Assembly (NCBI GenBank): GCA_039683515.1
Contig: JBDKRG010000009.1
Coordinates: forward strand, 1 to 64,000
From: JAJFUE01 sp039683515
GTDB lineage: Bacteria; Sumerlaeota; Sumerlaeia; MVZB01
Reading direction: 5' to 3'
DNA length: 64,000 bases
The notes under the pieces were generated by a model that saw only the letters and a list, made by a program, of their open reading frames with translations, was not told the DNA's origin and did no database searches. Positions 54,407 to 62,991 of this stretch are shown here, piece by piece. Every line of letters begins with the position of its first letter. Position 1 is the stretch's first letter. Position numbers and translations under genes: made by a program.

Positions 54407-55581
54407 GCTGCGCGGCCTGGCTCTTCTGGCTGAGCCTGCTGTTCATCGTCTACACGTACGCCCTTTATCCCATCCTGATCGGGATCGCGGCGCGGATCAG
54501 GCCCCGGCCGGTCCGGCGCGGCCCGTGTGCGCCCCCGGTCTCGATCGTCATCGCCGCCCACAACGAGGCCGCCAACATCGAGGCGCGCGTCGAGAACCTC
54601 CTCGCCCAGGAATACCCCGCGGACAAAATCGAAATCATCGTCGTCTCCGACGGCTCGACCGACGGCACGCCCGAGCGCCTCGAGGCCCTGGCGCGGGCGC
54701 ACCCGCGCGTGCGGGCCTTGTGCCTGCCGGCCAACCAGGGCAAGGCCTCGGCGCTGAACGCGGGGATGGAGCACGCCCGCGGCGAGCTGGTCGTCTTCAC
54801 CGACGCGCGCCAGCGGTTCGCCCCCGACGCGCTCGCCCGCCTGGCCGAGAATTTCGCCGACCCCGCCGTCGGCTCCGCCAGCGGCGAACTGGTGTTCGGA
54901 GACCCTGATTCCGCAATCCGCAATCCGCAATCCACAATCCAGGTCGGGCTTTACTGGCGCTACGAGATCTGGCTGCGCGGCCGGGAAAGCCGGGCCGGCT
55001 CGATGCTCGGCGCGACGGGGGCCATTTACGCCATCCGGCGCGAGCTCTACCGCCCCCTGCCGGCCGGCGCGATCCTCGACGATTTCCTCACGCCGATGCG
55101 GATCGTGCTGGCGGGCCGGCGCGCGATCCTCGACGGCCGCGCGATCTGTTACGACCGCCCCTCCAGCTGCGCCGACCAGGAGATGCGCCGCAAGGTGCGC
55201 ACGCTCGCCGGCAACTTCCAGGCGTTCGCGATCGAGCCGGGGCTGCTGCTGCCGTGGCGCAACCCGTCGACGTGGTGGCAGGTCAACTCGCACAAGCTCG
55301 CGCGGCTCCTCGTGCCGTACGCGCTGATCGCGCTCCTGGCGGGCTCGTTCGCCGCCCACGGCTGGCTCTACCGGCTGGCCGGCGTCGGCCAGATGGCGTT
55401 CTATGGCCTGGCCGCGGCCGGCTGGTTCATCGAGCGGGCCGGCCGCCCCCTCCGCCGCGAAATCAGCTTCGCCTACACGTTCACGACGCTCAACCTGGCG
55501 GCCGTCCTCGGCCTCGCCGCCTGGCTGCGCGGCCATGGAACCGGCACGATCTGGCGCAAGGCTTACGCCGAAAAGCGCTGA
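54403..55581 (+). CDS. GT2-family membrane glycosyltransferase with in-frame repeat insertion
   Basis: The 392-residue protein has an N-terminal membrane segment (WLFWLSLLFIVYTYALYPI), a GT-A domain (VSIVIAAHNEAANIE, VVSDGSTDGT, FTDARQRFAPDAL) and C-terminal membrane segments. This is the processive-like layout of enzymes that polymerise or extend exopolysaccharide. Residues about 168-180 (DSAIRNPQSTI) come from a GATTGCG-type repeat at 54905-54942 placed between the conserved GEL and YWRYE segments. The ATG overlaps the kinase stop (ATGA). It shares the operon with the export genes. Confidence 0.9.
   Translation: MSCAAWLFWLSLLFIVYTYALYPILIGIAARIRPRPVRRGPCAPPVSIVIAAHNEAANIEARVENLLAQEYPADKIEIIVVSDGSTDGTPERLEALARAHPRVRALCLPANQGKASALNAGMEHARGELVVFTDARQRFAPDALARLAENFADPAVGSASGELVFGDPDSAIRNPQSTIQVGLYWRYEIWLRGRESRAGSMLGATGAIYAIRRELYRPLPAGAILDDFLTPMRIVLAGRRAILDGRAICYDRPSSCADQEMRRKVRTLAGNFQAFAIEPGLLLPWRNPSTWWQVNSHKLARLLVPYALIALLAGSFAAHGWLYRLAGVGQMAFYGLAAAGWFIERAGRPLRREISFAYTFTTLNLAAVLGLAAWLRGHGTGTIWRKAYAEKR
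54905..54942. repeat. CGCAATC repeat inside a GT2 gene
   Basis: Four CGCAATC-type units lie in frame and encode SAIRNPQST. The peptide is nearly the same as that inserted in the GT4 enzyme at 43564. Confidence 0.9.
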
Positions 55582-55704
55582 ACCGCTCATCGCGAAACGT
55601 TGAAAACTCGTTATCTTTCCTAAAGCGCGGCCGGGGGGGTGCCGATAGCAAAAAAGAGGGGGAATATTGCCCCCGAACGGTTGAGCTGTGTGGAGGCGAC
55701 AGGC

Positions 55705-56718
55705 ATGGGCACAATCCCCGACAAAACGGTTTACGATTCGGAGGTCGCCGAACAACTCGAGGAAACGACGCGCGCCTGGGCCGAGCGGCCCGTCCTGATC
55801 CTGCTCGAGGGAAGCGGCGTCAACCGGCGCTACCGCATCGACAAGCCGCTCATGACCATGGGCCGCGACCTGACCAACGACATCGTCCTGCGCGACACCC
55901 GCTGCTCGCGCCGCCACGCCAAGCTCGAATACAAGAACTTCCTCCAGACCGACGGCGACACCGAAATCGTCCTGCACGACATGGAGAGCACCAACGGCAC
56001 GTTCGTCAACGGCGTGCGCATCGCCAGCCACCCGCTGCACGACCGCGACAAGATCCTCGTCGGCTCGACGCTGTTCGGCTTCTTTCTGCGCGACGAGGCC
56101 GAGCTCGAGGCCGACCAGCAGCTCTTCCACCTCGCCAGCAACGACGCGCTGACCGGCCTGCGCAACCGCGGCGTGCTCAACATGGAGCTGGAAAAGGAAT
56201 TCGACCGCGCCCGCCGCTACGGCCGCAGCCTGTCGCTGGTCATGTTCGACATCGACCACTTCAAGAACTTCAACGACACCTACGGCCACCAGATGGGCGA
56301 CGCCGTCCTGCAGGAGATCGGCCGGCTCGTCAAGGCCAACATCCGCTTCAACGACCTCGGCGCGCGTTACGGCGGCGAGGAGTTCGCGATCATCCTGCCC
56401 GAGACCGCCATCGACGGCGCGCTCATCCAGGCCGAGCGCCTGCGCCAGTCCGTCGCCAACTTCATCATCCCGACCGAGGGCACGTCGATCAACATCACGA
56501 TCAGCCTGGGGATCGCCCAGCTCGAGACGGGGATCAACTCGGTCGAGGATCTGATCCGCGCGGCCGACAAGGCGCTCTACCAGGCCAAGAACGAGGGGCG
56601 CAACTGCACGTGCTGGTCGTCCGGCAACCGCATCAACGTCGGCCAGAACACGCAGCAATTGCAGCGCCGCCCGCAATCGCCGCCGCCCGAAGGTGATCGG
56701 CGCGAAAAACAAGAATAA
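55705..56718 (+). CDS. FHA-GGDEF diguanylate cyclase
   Basis: The 337-residue protein has an N-terminal FHA domain (MGRDLTNDIVLRDTRCSRRHA and STNGTFVNG, the phosphothreonine-binding signature) and a C-terminal GGDEF domain with an active GGEEF site (RYGGEEFAIILPE), DIDHFKNFNDTYGH and NDALTGLRNRG. It would make c-di-GMP in response to a phosphorylated partner. GGAGG lies 9 bases before the ATG at 55705. As the last gene of the exopolysaccharide cluster it suggests that polymer output is tied to c-di-GMP and to a protein kinase. Confidence 0.93.
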   Translation: MGTIPDKTVYDSEVAEQLEETTRAWAERPVLILLEGSGVNRRYRIDKPLMTMGRDLTNDIVLRDTRCSRRHAKLEYKNFLQTDGDTEIVLHDMESTNGTFVNGVRIASHPLHDRDKILVGSTLFGFFLRDEAELEADQQLFHLASNDALTGLRNRGVLNMELEKEFDRARRYGRSLSLVMFDIDHFKNFNDTYGHQMGDAVLQEIGRLVKANIRFNDLGARYGGEEFAIILPETAIDGALIQAERLRQSVANFIIPTEGTSINITISLGIAQLETGINSVEDLIRAADKALYQAKNEGRNCTCWSSGNRINVGQNTQQLQRRPQSPPPEGDRREKQE

Positions 56719-56730
56719 AAATCTTTTCTG

Positions 56731-57624
56731 TTATTTGAAGGTCATTTGCATATACAGGGTTTCATCTTCCTTGGGCAGGCTTACGAAATACAGGCGGTCG
56801 GGAATGGTTTTCCGTTGATTGGAATGGGATTGATTAAAGCCGGTCCCTTTCAACGGAACCGAGATCCCGCTTAGAACGCAGCGCACGCGCCCGTCATAGC
56901 CTCCCGATTTTCGCCAATAATAAATCGACTGCACGTAATCGCCGCGATACTCGCACATCTTCGCGGCAGCCGCCCAATGGCCGTGGCGCACGAAATGCTC
57001 GAGTTCGCGCTCTGCAACTTCGTTCTTGAGCTCGTTGAACGCCTGAAGGCCTCTTTTTATGGAATCGGACAGGTTTCTTTCGTCCGTGTGACGGCCCACG
57101 GGCTTGCCAATTCGAAAGTAGTCCCTCATCTGCGCCTCTCGGAACACGAAATCCAGTTCCGTGTTGATCTCCGCGATTGCCAGGTTCGCCTTCGCGTAAT
57201 CGGCCTGGCTAATGAGCCCGATCGAGTCGATGCGCAACCTGATCATTGCGGCCCGCTTGTTAATCGCGTCCAGTTTTTCCTCGTCAGTCTTCAGCTTGGA
57301 GATGGCGAACGGCTGCACAGTAACCATGCGCGCCAGCGCCATATCGTATACTTGCATGGTTGGATATGTGGTAGGCAGGTCGGAGCTCGCCACGATGACG
57401 GTCGCAGTTGTCACGGAATTCGATGCGATTGCGCGAGGCGCCTCGGTCTTCACACGCCGGATGGCTTCAGGCTCGGAGAACGGGTAAAATAGGGACCACA
57501 ACGCCACCATCATACACGCAGCTAAAAATCCATAGATCGCGACCCGCAGCACGGCGCTCCAGTGACGCCTCAGGAATCCAGATATTCCCAAACGGTTTGG
57601 ACTGTCATTTTCAATTTTGGTCAT
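56731..57624 (-). CDS. Membrane-anchored protein of unknown function
   Basis: The 297-residue protein has one membrane segment near residues 26-48 (VLRVAIYGFLAACMMVALWSL) and a mainly helical, charged extracytoplasmic domain. The central part contains heptad-like stretches (KTDEEKLDAINKRAAMIRLR, NELKNEVAERELEHF) and the final part short beta strands. No family is recognised. It is convergent with the FHA-GGDEF gene with only 12 bases between stops. Confidence 0.65.
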   Translation of the reverse strand: MTKIENDSPNRLGISGFLRRHWSAVLRVAIYGFLAACMMVALWSLFYPFSEPEAIRRVKTEAPRAIASNSVTTATVIVASSDLPTTYPTMQVYDMALARMVTVQPFAISKLKTDEEKLDAINKRAAMIRLRIDSIGLISQADYAKANLAIAEINTELDFVFREAQMRDYFRIGKPVGRHTDERNLSDSIKRGLQAFNELKNEVAERELEHFVRHGHWAAAAKMCEYRGDYVQSIYYWRKSGGYDGRVRCVLSGISVPLKGTGFNQSHSNQRKTIPDRLYFVSLPKEDETLYMQMTFK

Positions 57625-57693
57625 CGCGGCTTCGAACCTCCATACAATAGTGTCGAGCCGCCGAAAAAGTTTTAGAAAAAATCAAGGCGCCGC

Positions 57694-58320
57694 TCACTCA
57701 CTCTTTCTTTCAATTGCCTCACGCACCACTTCGCCGTCATACCCGCGACGCATGAGATTCCCGACCAGTCTGGCTTTCTGTTTGGGATCGGACAACGGTT
57801 CGAATTTAGCCCGAATCTTGTCGATTAACTCCAGGCACTCACTAAGCAGGTCGACGCCCTCGAACGCGGCGTCGACCTGGCGCCTGAGTTCCTGCGGGTC
57901 CACCCCGCGCTGCGAGAGCTCGGCCTTGAGCCGCAGCGGCCCGATGTTTTTCTTGCGCCGCCGCGAGCGCACGATCCGGCCGGCGACCGACGGGTCGTCG
58001 ATCGTGCCGCTCGATTCGAGCTCCGCAAGCGCCGCCGTTCGCGCCGCCTCGCTGAACCCGCGCGAGATCAGGCAGCGCTCCAGCTCGCGGCGCGTCTTGG
58101 GCTGGGTCGCGGCGTGGCGCGCGGCCGCCTTGCGCGCCCGGACGGTTTCGTCGGTCAACAGGATCCGCTCGCGGCGCGCGGGCGTGAGCGCCTCCCCACG
58201 CCTCAGGTTCAGCCGCACGACCGTCTCGGCGTCGAGCGTCACCCACGGCTCGCCGTCGACGAACACAATCACCTTAAGCGCCCGCCGGCCTTGTATTTCG
58301 AAGTTGGTGATGGATGACAT
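57694..58320 (-). CDS. recX: RecX-family regulatory protein
   Basis: The 208-residue protein shows the RecX three-helix repeats: ALKVIVFVDGEPW at the N-terminus, LERCLISRGFSEAARTAALAELESSG, then RSRRRKKNIGPLRLKAELSQRGV and KARLVGNLMRRGYDGEVVREAI. RecX binds RecA filaments and modulates recombination. The start is ATG at 58320, or a TTG just before it. recA is not in the window; the gene lies alone beside a repeat element. Confidence 0.88.
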   Translation of the reverse strand: MSSITNFEIQGRRALKVIVFVDGEPWVTLDAETVVRLNLRRGEALTPARRERILLTDETVRARKAAARHAATQPKTRRELERCLISRGFSEAARTAALAELESSGTIDDPSVAGRIVRSRRRKKNIGPLRLKAELSQRGVDPQELRRQVDAAFEGVDLLSECLELIDKIRAKFEPLSDPKQKARLVGNLMRRGYDGEVVREAIERKSE

Positions 58321-58330
58321 CAATCATTTT

Positions 58331-58461
58331 GAACAGGAGGAAACAGAGACTGATCGAACCGCTTCGCGGTTCCAAATCAAAACATACTCCGCCGAACCAT
58401 CTCGCGGTCACTGGAAACCGGCTCCGTTCTCTCCGTTGCCTCCTGTTCAATTTCCCCTCAA
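58331..58461. repeat. MITE-like element with about 20-bp terminal inverted repeats
   Basis: TGAACAGGAGGAAACAGAGA (58331-58350) faces its inverted partner at 58433-58452 with two mismatches. Between them lie the TGATCGAACCGCTTCGCGG palindrome, also at 32374, and a short GC-rich part. No reading frame of note is inside. Confidence 0.8.
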
Positions 58462-58505
58462 TTTTGTTTGCCAACGCTCCGCGCACTCGCCCACAATAGC
58501 TGACG

Positions 58506-59120
58506 ATGGAGACGCAGGCAATCATCTACCTCGGCCTCGGCCTGGCGCTGGGCCTGTTCGGCTGGGTCCTTTACTGGGCCGGCCTGCCGCTGATCGGCGG
58601 CGTGATCGGCGCCAGCTGCGGGGCTTCGCTCGGCTACGTCATGACCGGGCTGCTGGCCGGCGCGCCGCCGTGGGCACCGGCCGTGGCCATCGGCGCGGGC
58701 CTGGTCCTCGGCGCGATCCTCGGCGTCTTTTTCATGCGCGCCATGCAGATCTATTTCTTCTTTGCGGCCGGGGCCGTCCTGGGCGGCTCGGGCGGGCTGC
58801 ACCTCGTCCAGAGCGGCATCCTGCGCGACTTCCTGGGCGGGCCCGGGAGCATGGGCGCCTATGTCACGATCGCCTTCTGGGCCTTGATCGGGGGGCTCAC
58901 CCTTGTCAAGCTCCGCCGCTTTATTGTCGCGTTCGTGACGTCGATCGCCGGGGCGGTCCTGTTCACCAAGGGGCTGCCGGCGCCATACCAGTCGCCCGGC
59001 CTCCCGATCAGTTTCATCGTCTTCCTTGCCATCCAGATCGGCCTCGTGCGCCGCTTCGTCGACACCGAGAGCTTCGACCGCCGCACCAGCCGCCAAAAAT
59101 TCGAGAACGAAGAAGATTAG
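58506..59120 (+). CDS. Multi-spanning membrane protein (DUF4203-like)
   Basis: The 204-residue protein has about seven hydrophobic helices rich in Gly and Ala, with GLPLIGGVIGASCGASLGYV and GAGLVLGAILGVFF near the start and a charged C-terminal tail (DTESFDRRTSRQKFENEED). The layout matches DUF4203/TM7S3-TM198-like proteins of unknown function. The upstream DNA is the MITE-like element; no strong ribosome binding site is visible. It is followed by the DsbD-like gene after about 100 bases. Confidence 0.75.
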   Translation: METQAIIYLGLGLALGLFGWVLYWAGLPLIGGVIGASCGASLGYVMTGLLAGAPPWAPAVAIGAGLVLGAILGVFFMRAMQIYFFFAAGAVLGGSGGLHLVQSGILRDFLGGPGSMGAYVTIAFWALIGGLTLVKLRRFIVAFVTSIAGAVLFTKGLPAPYQSPGLPISFIVFLAIQIGLVRRFVDTESFDRRTSRQKFENEED

Positions 59121-59220
59121 GTTCGTTTCGCCTTTACTTCAGGTTTGAACGGATTAAACTGGAGAAGGCGGTCATTGTCGACCGGCCGGTGTCGACTTGC
59201 GTTCCGTTCAAGGTGTTCCG

Positions 59221-61527
59221 ATGCAAACCAAACTGTTCTCGACCATCCTCGCATTCGCCTTCGCGATTGCCGCATCCACGGCCTGGGCTCAGGGCCTGCT
59301 CGACCAGGCCGAGGAGGACTACGTCCAACCCACGCTGGTGGCCGATGTCAGCTCGGTCGAGCCGGGCGCGACGTTCCGGCTCGGCGTGCTCTATAAAATG
59401 GACCCGGAATGGCACATTTACTGGCAATTCCCGGGCGACTCGGGCCAGGCGCCCGAGATCGAGTGGCGGCTGCCGGCCGGCTTCACCGCCGGGCCGATCC
59501 AGTGGCCCGTCCCCGAACGCATGACGCTGTCCGATATCGTCGGCTACGGCTACAACGAGCAGGTGCTGCTGTTCATGACCGTCACCGCGCCGCGCGACCT
59601 GCCGGCCGGCCCGATCGAAATCGGCGCGAGCACGAGCTGGCTGTCGTGCCGCGAGGAGTGCGTCCCGGGCGGCCCCAAGGAACTGAAGCTGGCCCTGACG
59701 GCCGGCGCGCGCAAGGACTCGGCCGAAAAGGCGCTGTTCGACACATTCCAGGCGCTCGTGCCGAAACCCGCCAACAAGGAACTGACTTTCAAATACGACG
59801 GCCCGAAAACGGCCGACGCCGGCACGTCGGTCGCCGCGACGATCACCGTGACGCCCGCGGCCGGCTGGAAGATCGACACCGCGGCGGTCTCCGCGCACGA
59901 ACCGAGCGTCGGGACCTACCCGCTCTTCTCCGAACCTTGGAAGACCGACAAAAGCCACGCCGGCAAGCCGGTCGTGACCGAGAGCGAGGCGCGCTTCGCG
60001 TGGGTGTTCACCGCGCTCCCCAAAGCCCCGGCCGCGACGGCGCCGATCGCCCTGGTCGCCCGCGTCCCGCTGACCGGCCCCAACGGCGAAAAGCAGGTCG
60101 GCGTCGGCGCATTCAGCCTGCCGCTCGAAGTCGCCGGCGCGGCGCCGGCCCCGGCCGCGACCGCGACGGCCAAGCCCGCCGTCAAGACGGCCGCGGCCGA
60201 AAAACTCCCGGCCGCCGGCGAGCCGATCTTTTCGTTCCTCAAGGAGGAGCGCGCGGACGACAACTCGTTCCTGAAACTGCTCCTGTTCGCCTTCCTCGGC
60301 GGCATGATCCTGAACATCATGCCGTGCGTCCTGCCGGTCCTGTCGCTCAAGGTCATGAGCTTCGTGCGCCAGGCGGGCGAGGAGCCGGGGCGCGTGTGGC
60401 GCCTCGGCATGACGTTCGGCGCGGGCGTGGTCGCCTCGTTCATGGCGCTGGCCCTGGTCGTCATCGGCCTCAAGATCGCCGGCACGCAGGTCGGCTGGGG
60501 CTTCCAGATGCAGGAGCCGCGGTTCGTGATCGTCATGACGGCGGTGGTCGTCGCGCTGGGGCTGAGCCTGTTCGGCGTTTATGAAATCGGCCTGCCCGGC
60601 TCGGCGGCCGGCACGATGGACCGCGCCAGCCGCAAGGAAGGCTACGCCGGCGCGTTCTTCAATGGCATCCTGATCACGGCGCTGGCGACCCCGTGCACGG
60701 CGCCGATGCTCGGCCCCGCGCTCGGCTTCGCGTTCTTGCAGCCGGCCAGCGTGATCCTGCTGTTCTTCCTGGCCATCTCGCTGGGCCTGGCGTTCCCCTA
60801 CGTGCTGCTGACCTCCAACCCGCGCCTGATCAAATGGATGCCCAAGCCCGGCGCGTGGATGAACACCTTCAAGCAGTTCATGGGCTTCCTGATGCTCGGA
60901 ACGGCCATCTGGCTGCTGTGGATCCTGAGCGGCCAGGTCGGGTCCGACGGCGTGATCGTGACGCTGGCCTTCATGCTCCTGCTCGGCGTGGCGTGCTGGC
61001 TGATCGGGCACGCCTTCGACTACGGCACCAAGCCGGCGCAGCAGCGCTTATACTCGGTCCTCGCGATCGTGCTCGTCGCCGGCGGATACTTCTACCTGCC
61101 CGAGCGTTACCTGGAGCGGTTCAACACGACGAACGAGCAGGCGCCGGCCAAGCAGGCGGTCGCGGCGGCCGGCGAGATCCCGTGGGAGCCGTTCAGCATC
61201 GCGCGCGTCGAGGATCTGGTGGCCCAGAAGCGGCTCGTCTTCCTCGACTTCACGGCCGACTGGTGCGCCACCTGCAAGGTCAACGAGGCCGGCGTGATGT
61301 CGACCGACCGCATTCGCCAGGCATTCGAAAAATACAACGTCGCGCCCGTGCGCGGCGACTGGACCCGCCGCGACAAAACCATCGGCGCCGTGTTGAGCTA
61401 CTTCAAGCAGGGCGGCGTCCCGCTCTACGTGATCTTCCCGGCCGGCCACCCCGAGGACTACATCCTGCTCAGCCAGATCCTGACGATCGGCCAGGTCGAG
61501 GACGCTCTGGCGAAGGCCAGCAAGTAG
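59221..61527 (+). CDS. DsbD-like thiol-disulfide interchange protein
   Basis: The 768-residue protein has a signal peptide (MQTKLFSTILAFAFAIAASTAWA), an N-terminal DsbD-alpha-like domain with WLSCREECVPG, a central eight-helix membrane domain with paired Cys (NIMPCVLPVLSLK and ITALATPCTAPMLG), and a C-terminal thioredoxin-like domain with DWCATCKVNE. DsbD moves electrons from cytoplasmic thioredoxin to periplasmic proteins such as DsbC or cytochrome maturation factors. AAGGTG lies about 6 bases before the ATG at 59221. Its stop TAG is part of the 27-bp module at 61524. Confidence 0.92.
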   Translation: MQTKLFSTILAFAFAIAASTAWAQGLLDQAEEDYVQPTLVADVSSVEPGATFRLGVLYKMDPEWHIYWQFPGDSGQAPEIEWRLPAGFTAGPIQWPVPERMTLSDIVGYGYNEQVLLFMTVTAPRDLPAGPIEIGASTSWLSCREECVPGGPKELKLALTAGARKDSAEKALFDTFQALVPKPANKELTFKYDGPKTADAGTSVAATITVTPAAGWKIDTAAVSAHEPSVGTYPLFSEPWKTDKSHAGKPVVTESEARFAWVFTALPKAPAATAPIALVARVPLTGPNGEKQVGVGAFSLPLEVAGAAPAPAATATAKPAVKTAAAEKLPAAGEPIFSFLKEERADDNSFLKLLLFAFLGGMILNIMPCVLPVLSLKVMSFVRQAGEEPGRVWRLGMTFGAGVVASFMALALVVIGLKIAGTQVGWGFQMQEPRFVIVMTAVVVALGLSLFGVYEIGLPGSAAGTMDRASRKEGYAGAFFNGILITALATPCTAPMLGPALGFAFLQPASVILLFFLAISLGLAFPYVLLTSNPRLIKWMPKPGAWMNTFKQFMGFLMLGTAIWLLWILSGQVGSDGVIVTLAFMLLLGVACWLIGHAFDYGTKPAQQRLYSVLAIVLVAGGYFYLPERYLERFNTTNEQAPAKQAVAAAGEIPWEPFSIARVEDLVAQKRLVFLDFTADWCATCKVNEAGVMSTDRIRQAFEKYNVAPVRGDWTRRDKTIGAVLSYFKQGGVPLYVIFPAGHPEDYILLSQILTIGQVEDALAKASK

Positions 61528-61550
61528 GCCGGGTTCGCCGAACCCGGCAT
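61524..61550 (+). repeat. 27-bp palindromic module at the end of the DsbD-like gene
   Basis: GTAGGCCGGGTTCG faces CGAACCCGGCAT. The TAG at 61525-61527 is the stop codon of the gene. A separate T-tailed terminator follows at 61567. Confidence 0.9.
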
Positions 61551-61566
61551 TTGTAATAACAATCGA

Positions 61567-61598
61567 CCCCGGAGAGGCTAAGCCCCGCCGGGGTTTTT
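61567..61598 (+). terminator. Rho-independent terminator after the DsbD-like gene
   Basis: CCCCGG (61567-61572) pairs with CCGGGG (61588-61593), with an inner GGCT-type stem, followed by TTTTT. It lies between two 27-bp modules that end the two convergent genes. Confidence 0.8.
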
Positions 61599-61600
61599 CC

Positions 61601-61627
61601 ATGCCGCCGTCGGCGACGTCGGCCTAC
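61601..61627 (-). repeat. 27-bp palindromic module, identical to the copy at 44968
   Basis: The sequence equals 44968-44994 over all 27 bases. Its TAG is the stop codon of the convergent gene at 61624. Confidence 0.9.
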
Positions 61628-62991
61628 TTTGTCGCGCTGGTCGCGGTGTCGATGCGCTTGATCGAGTCGAGGAACTTGGATAGGTCTTCCCGCGGCATGT
61701 CGCTGATTTTCAGGTCGCCGTAGATGACGCGCCAGGTTTTGGAATCTTTTTCGCGCCACCAGCAGACCGGCCTCGCCTCGCCGAACTTGACCCCCTTGCC
61801 CGCGTAGTGCCACTCGCCGCCGCGCTCCTCGAGATAAGTCATAAACTGAAACGGCATCATCAATTTGAGCGTCCCCTCGATCTGTTTTTGCTGCACCTGG
61901 GGATCCGGATTCAGCGCGTCCTGCACTGCCTTGATGGCCGATTTGGTTTTCGACGTTGTCGATTGCTTGTCGTCGCGGACCGGGTCCGGCATTGATTCCC
62001 GGAAATTCTTTTCGAATTTCTCCTGCATTTGCTTGGGCATCTTCATCGCGGTGAACATCGTGAACGTGTCAGGAAATGCATGGTTTGGATCGGCTTCGGT
62101 CCACTCCTTGAAAAACCCGAGCACGTCCTGTTCGGTCGGCGTCTCGATCTTCATCTGAAGCCGCTTGTATCCGTCGGGCGGCTGCATGTCGAACAGGCTG
62201 TCATCAAGCGGAACATCGAATTTGAAGTCCTTTATGATGATTTTGGAACCGGGAGAGTCGGGAAGCGTCATCTCAACACGAGCCGGACCGCCGGTTTTCG
62301 GGTCTGCCCACACCGTCATCTCCATGCCGGATTCATGGACTACAAACCCGCACAGCATCCGCCCATCGATCTCCCTCGGCTCGAGGATCTTGTCCGCGCG
62401 ATCGGGCATGGTCATCATTCGTTCGATGAGATCGGATTGCTTCATCTGGCTCTGCGGCATCGACGACATGTCCATCTCGATGAACGTCTTCGTCAGGGGC
62501 ACAACAGAAACGCTCTTTTTGTTTTTGATGTCGAGAATGAAGTAACCCATTCCGCCCATCATGTCCGTGCGGACCAGACCGGGGCTCTTGCACCTGACCG
62601 TAGTTGTGGTCTGCGCCATTTTGCGCATTTGCTGAGCAAAACTGTCAGTCCCCTTTGGGTTAACCTCTACCGTCCCGGTGTAAACCATGGTTTTGAATGT
62701 GCGCAGTCGTGCGGCGACTTCGGCGAATGCGACGCCGCTTTTGTTCGGGCCAAAAACGATGTAACAAACAAACAACACGGCGGCGAACGAGCCGGCCCAG
62801 CCGAGCCGAGCCCAGCGGTTGGCGAATATTTTCATGATCAGAGATTCCTTTTGCGTTTCAACGCGGTCCATTTTGTCGCGCAGACCGGCCAGGGCGGCAT
62901 GCGCGCGGGACTGGGCGTCGGCCGGGACTTCACCGGTCGAAAGCCTGTTCAGCCGCGGATCGAACTGTTCGTCGTCGAAAGGCCGATTCAT
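61624..62991 (-). CDS. Membrane protein with LolA/RseB-like domain, paired with an ECF sigma factor
   Basis: The 455-residue protein has a short cytoplasmic region (RPFDDEQFDPRLNRLSTGEV, like an anti-sigma start), one membrane segment near residues 66-84 (AGSFAAVLFVCYIVF), and a large extracytoplasmic part. That part begins EVAARLRTFKTMVYTGTVEV and contains short strands typical of LolA/RseB-like folds (DPKTGGPARVEMTLPDSPGSK). The upstream ECF sigma gene overlaps its start, so an anti-sigma or sensor role is likely. GGAGG lies 7 bases before the ATG at 62991. No zinc-binding ZAS motif is visible. Confidence 0.75.
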   Translation of the reverse strand: MNRPFDDEQFDPRLNRLSTGEVPADAQSRAHAALAGLRDKMDRVETQKESLIMKIFANRWARLGWAGSFAAVLFVCYIVFGPNKSGVAFAEVAARLRTFKTMVYTGTVEVNPKGTDSFAQQMRKMAQTTTTVRCKSPGLVRTDMMGGMGYFILDIKNKKSVSVVPLTKTFIEMDMSSMPQSQMKQSDLIERMMTMPDRADKILEPREIDGRMLCGFVVHESGMEMTVWADPKTGGPARVEMTLPDSPGSKIIIKDFKFDVPLDDSLFDMQPPDGYKRLQMKIETPTEQDVLGFFKEWTEADPNHAFPDTFTMFTAMKMPKQMQEKFEKNFRESMPDPVRDDKQSTTSKTKSAIKAVQDALNPDPQVQQKQIEGTLKLMMPFQFMTYLEERGGEWHYAGKGVKFGEARPVCWWREKDSKTWRVIYGDLKISDMPREDLSKFLDSIKRIDTATSATK

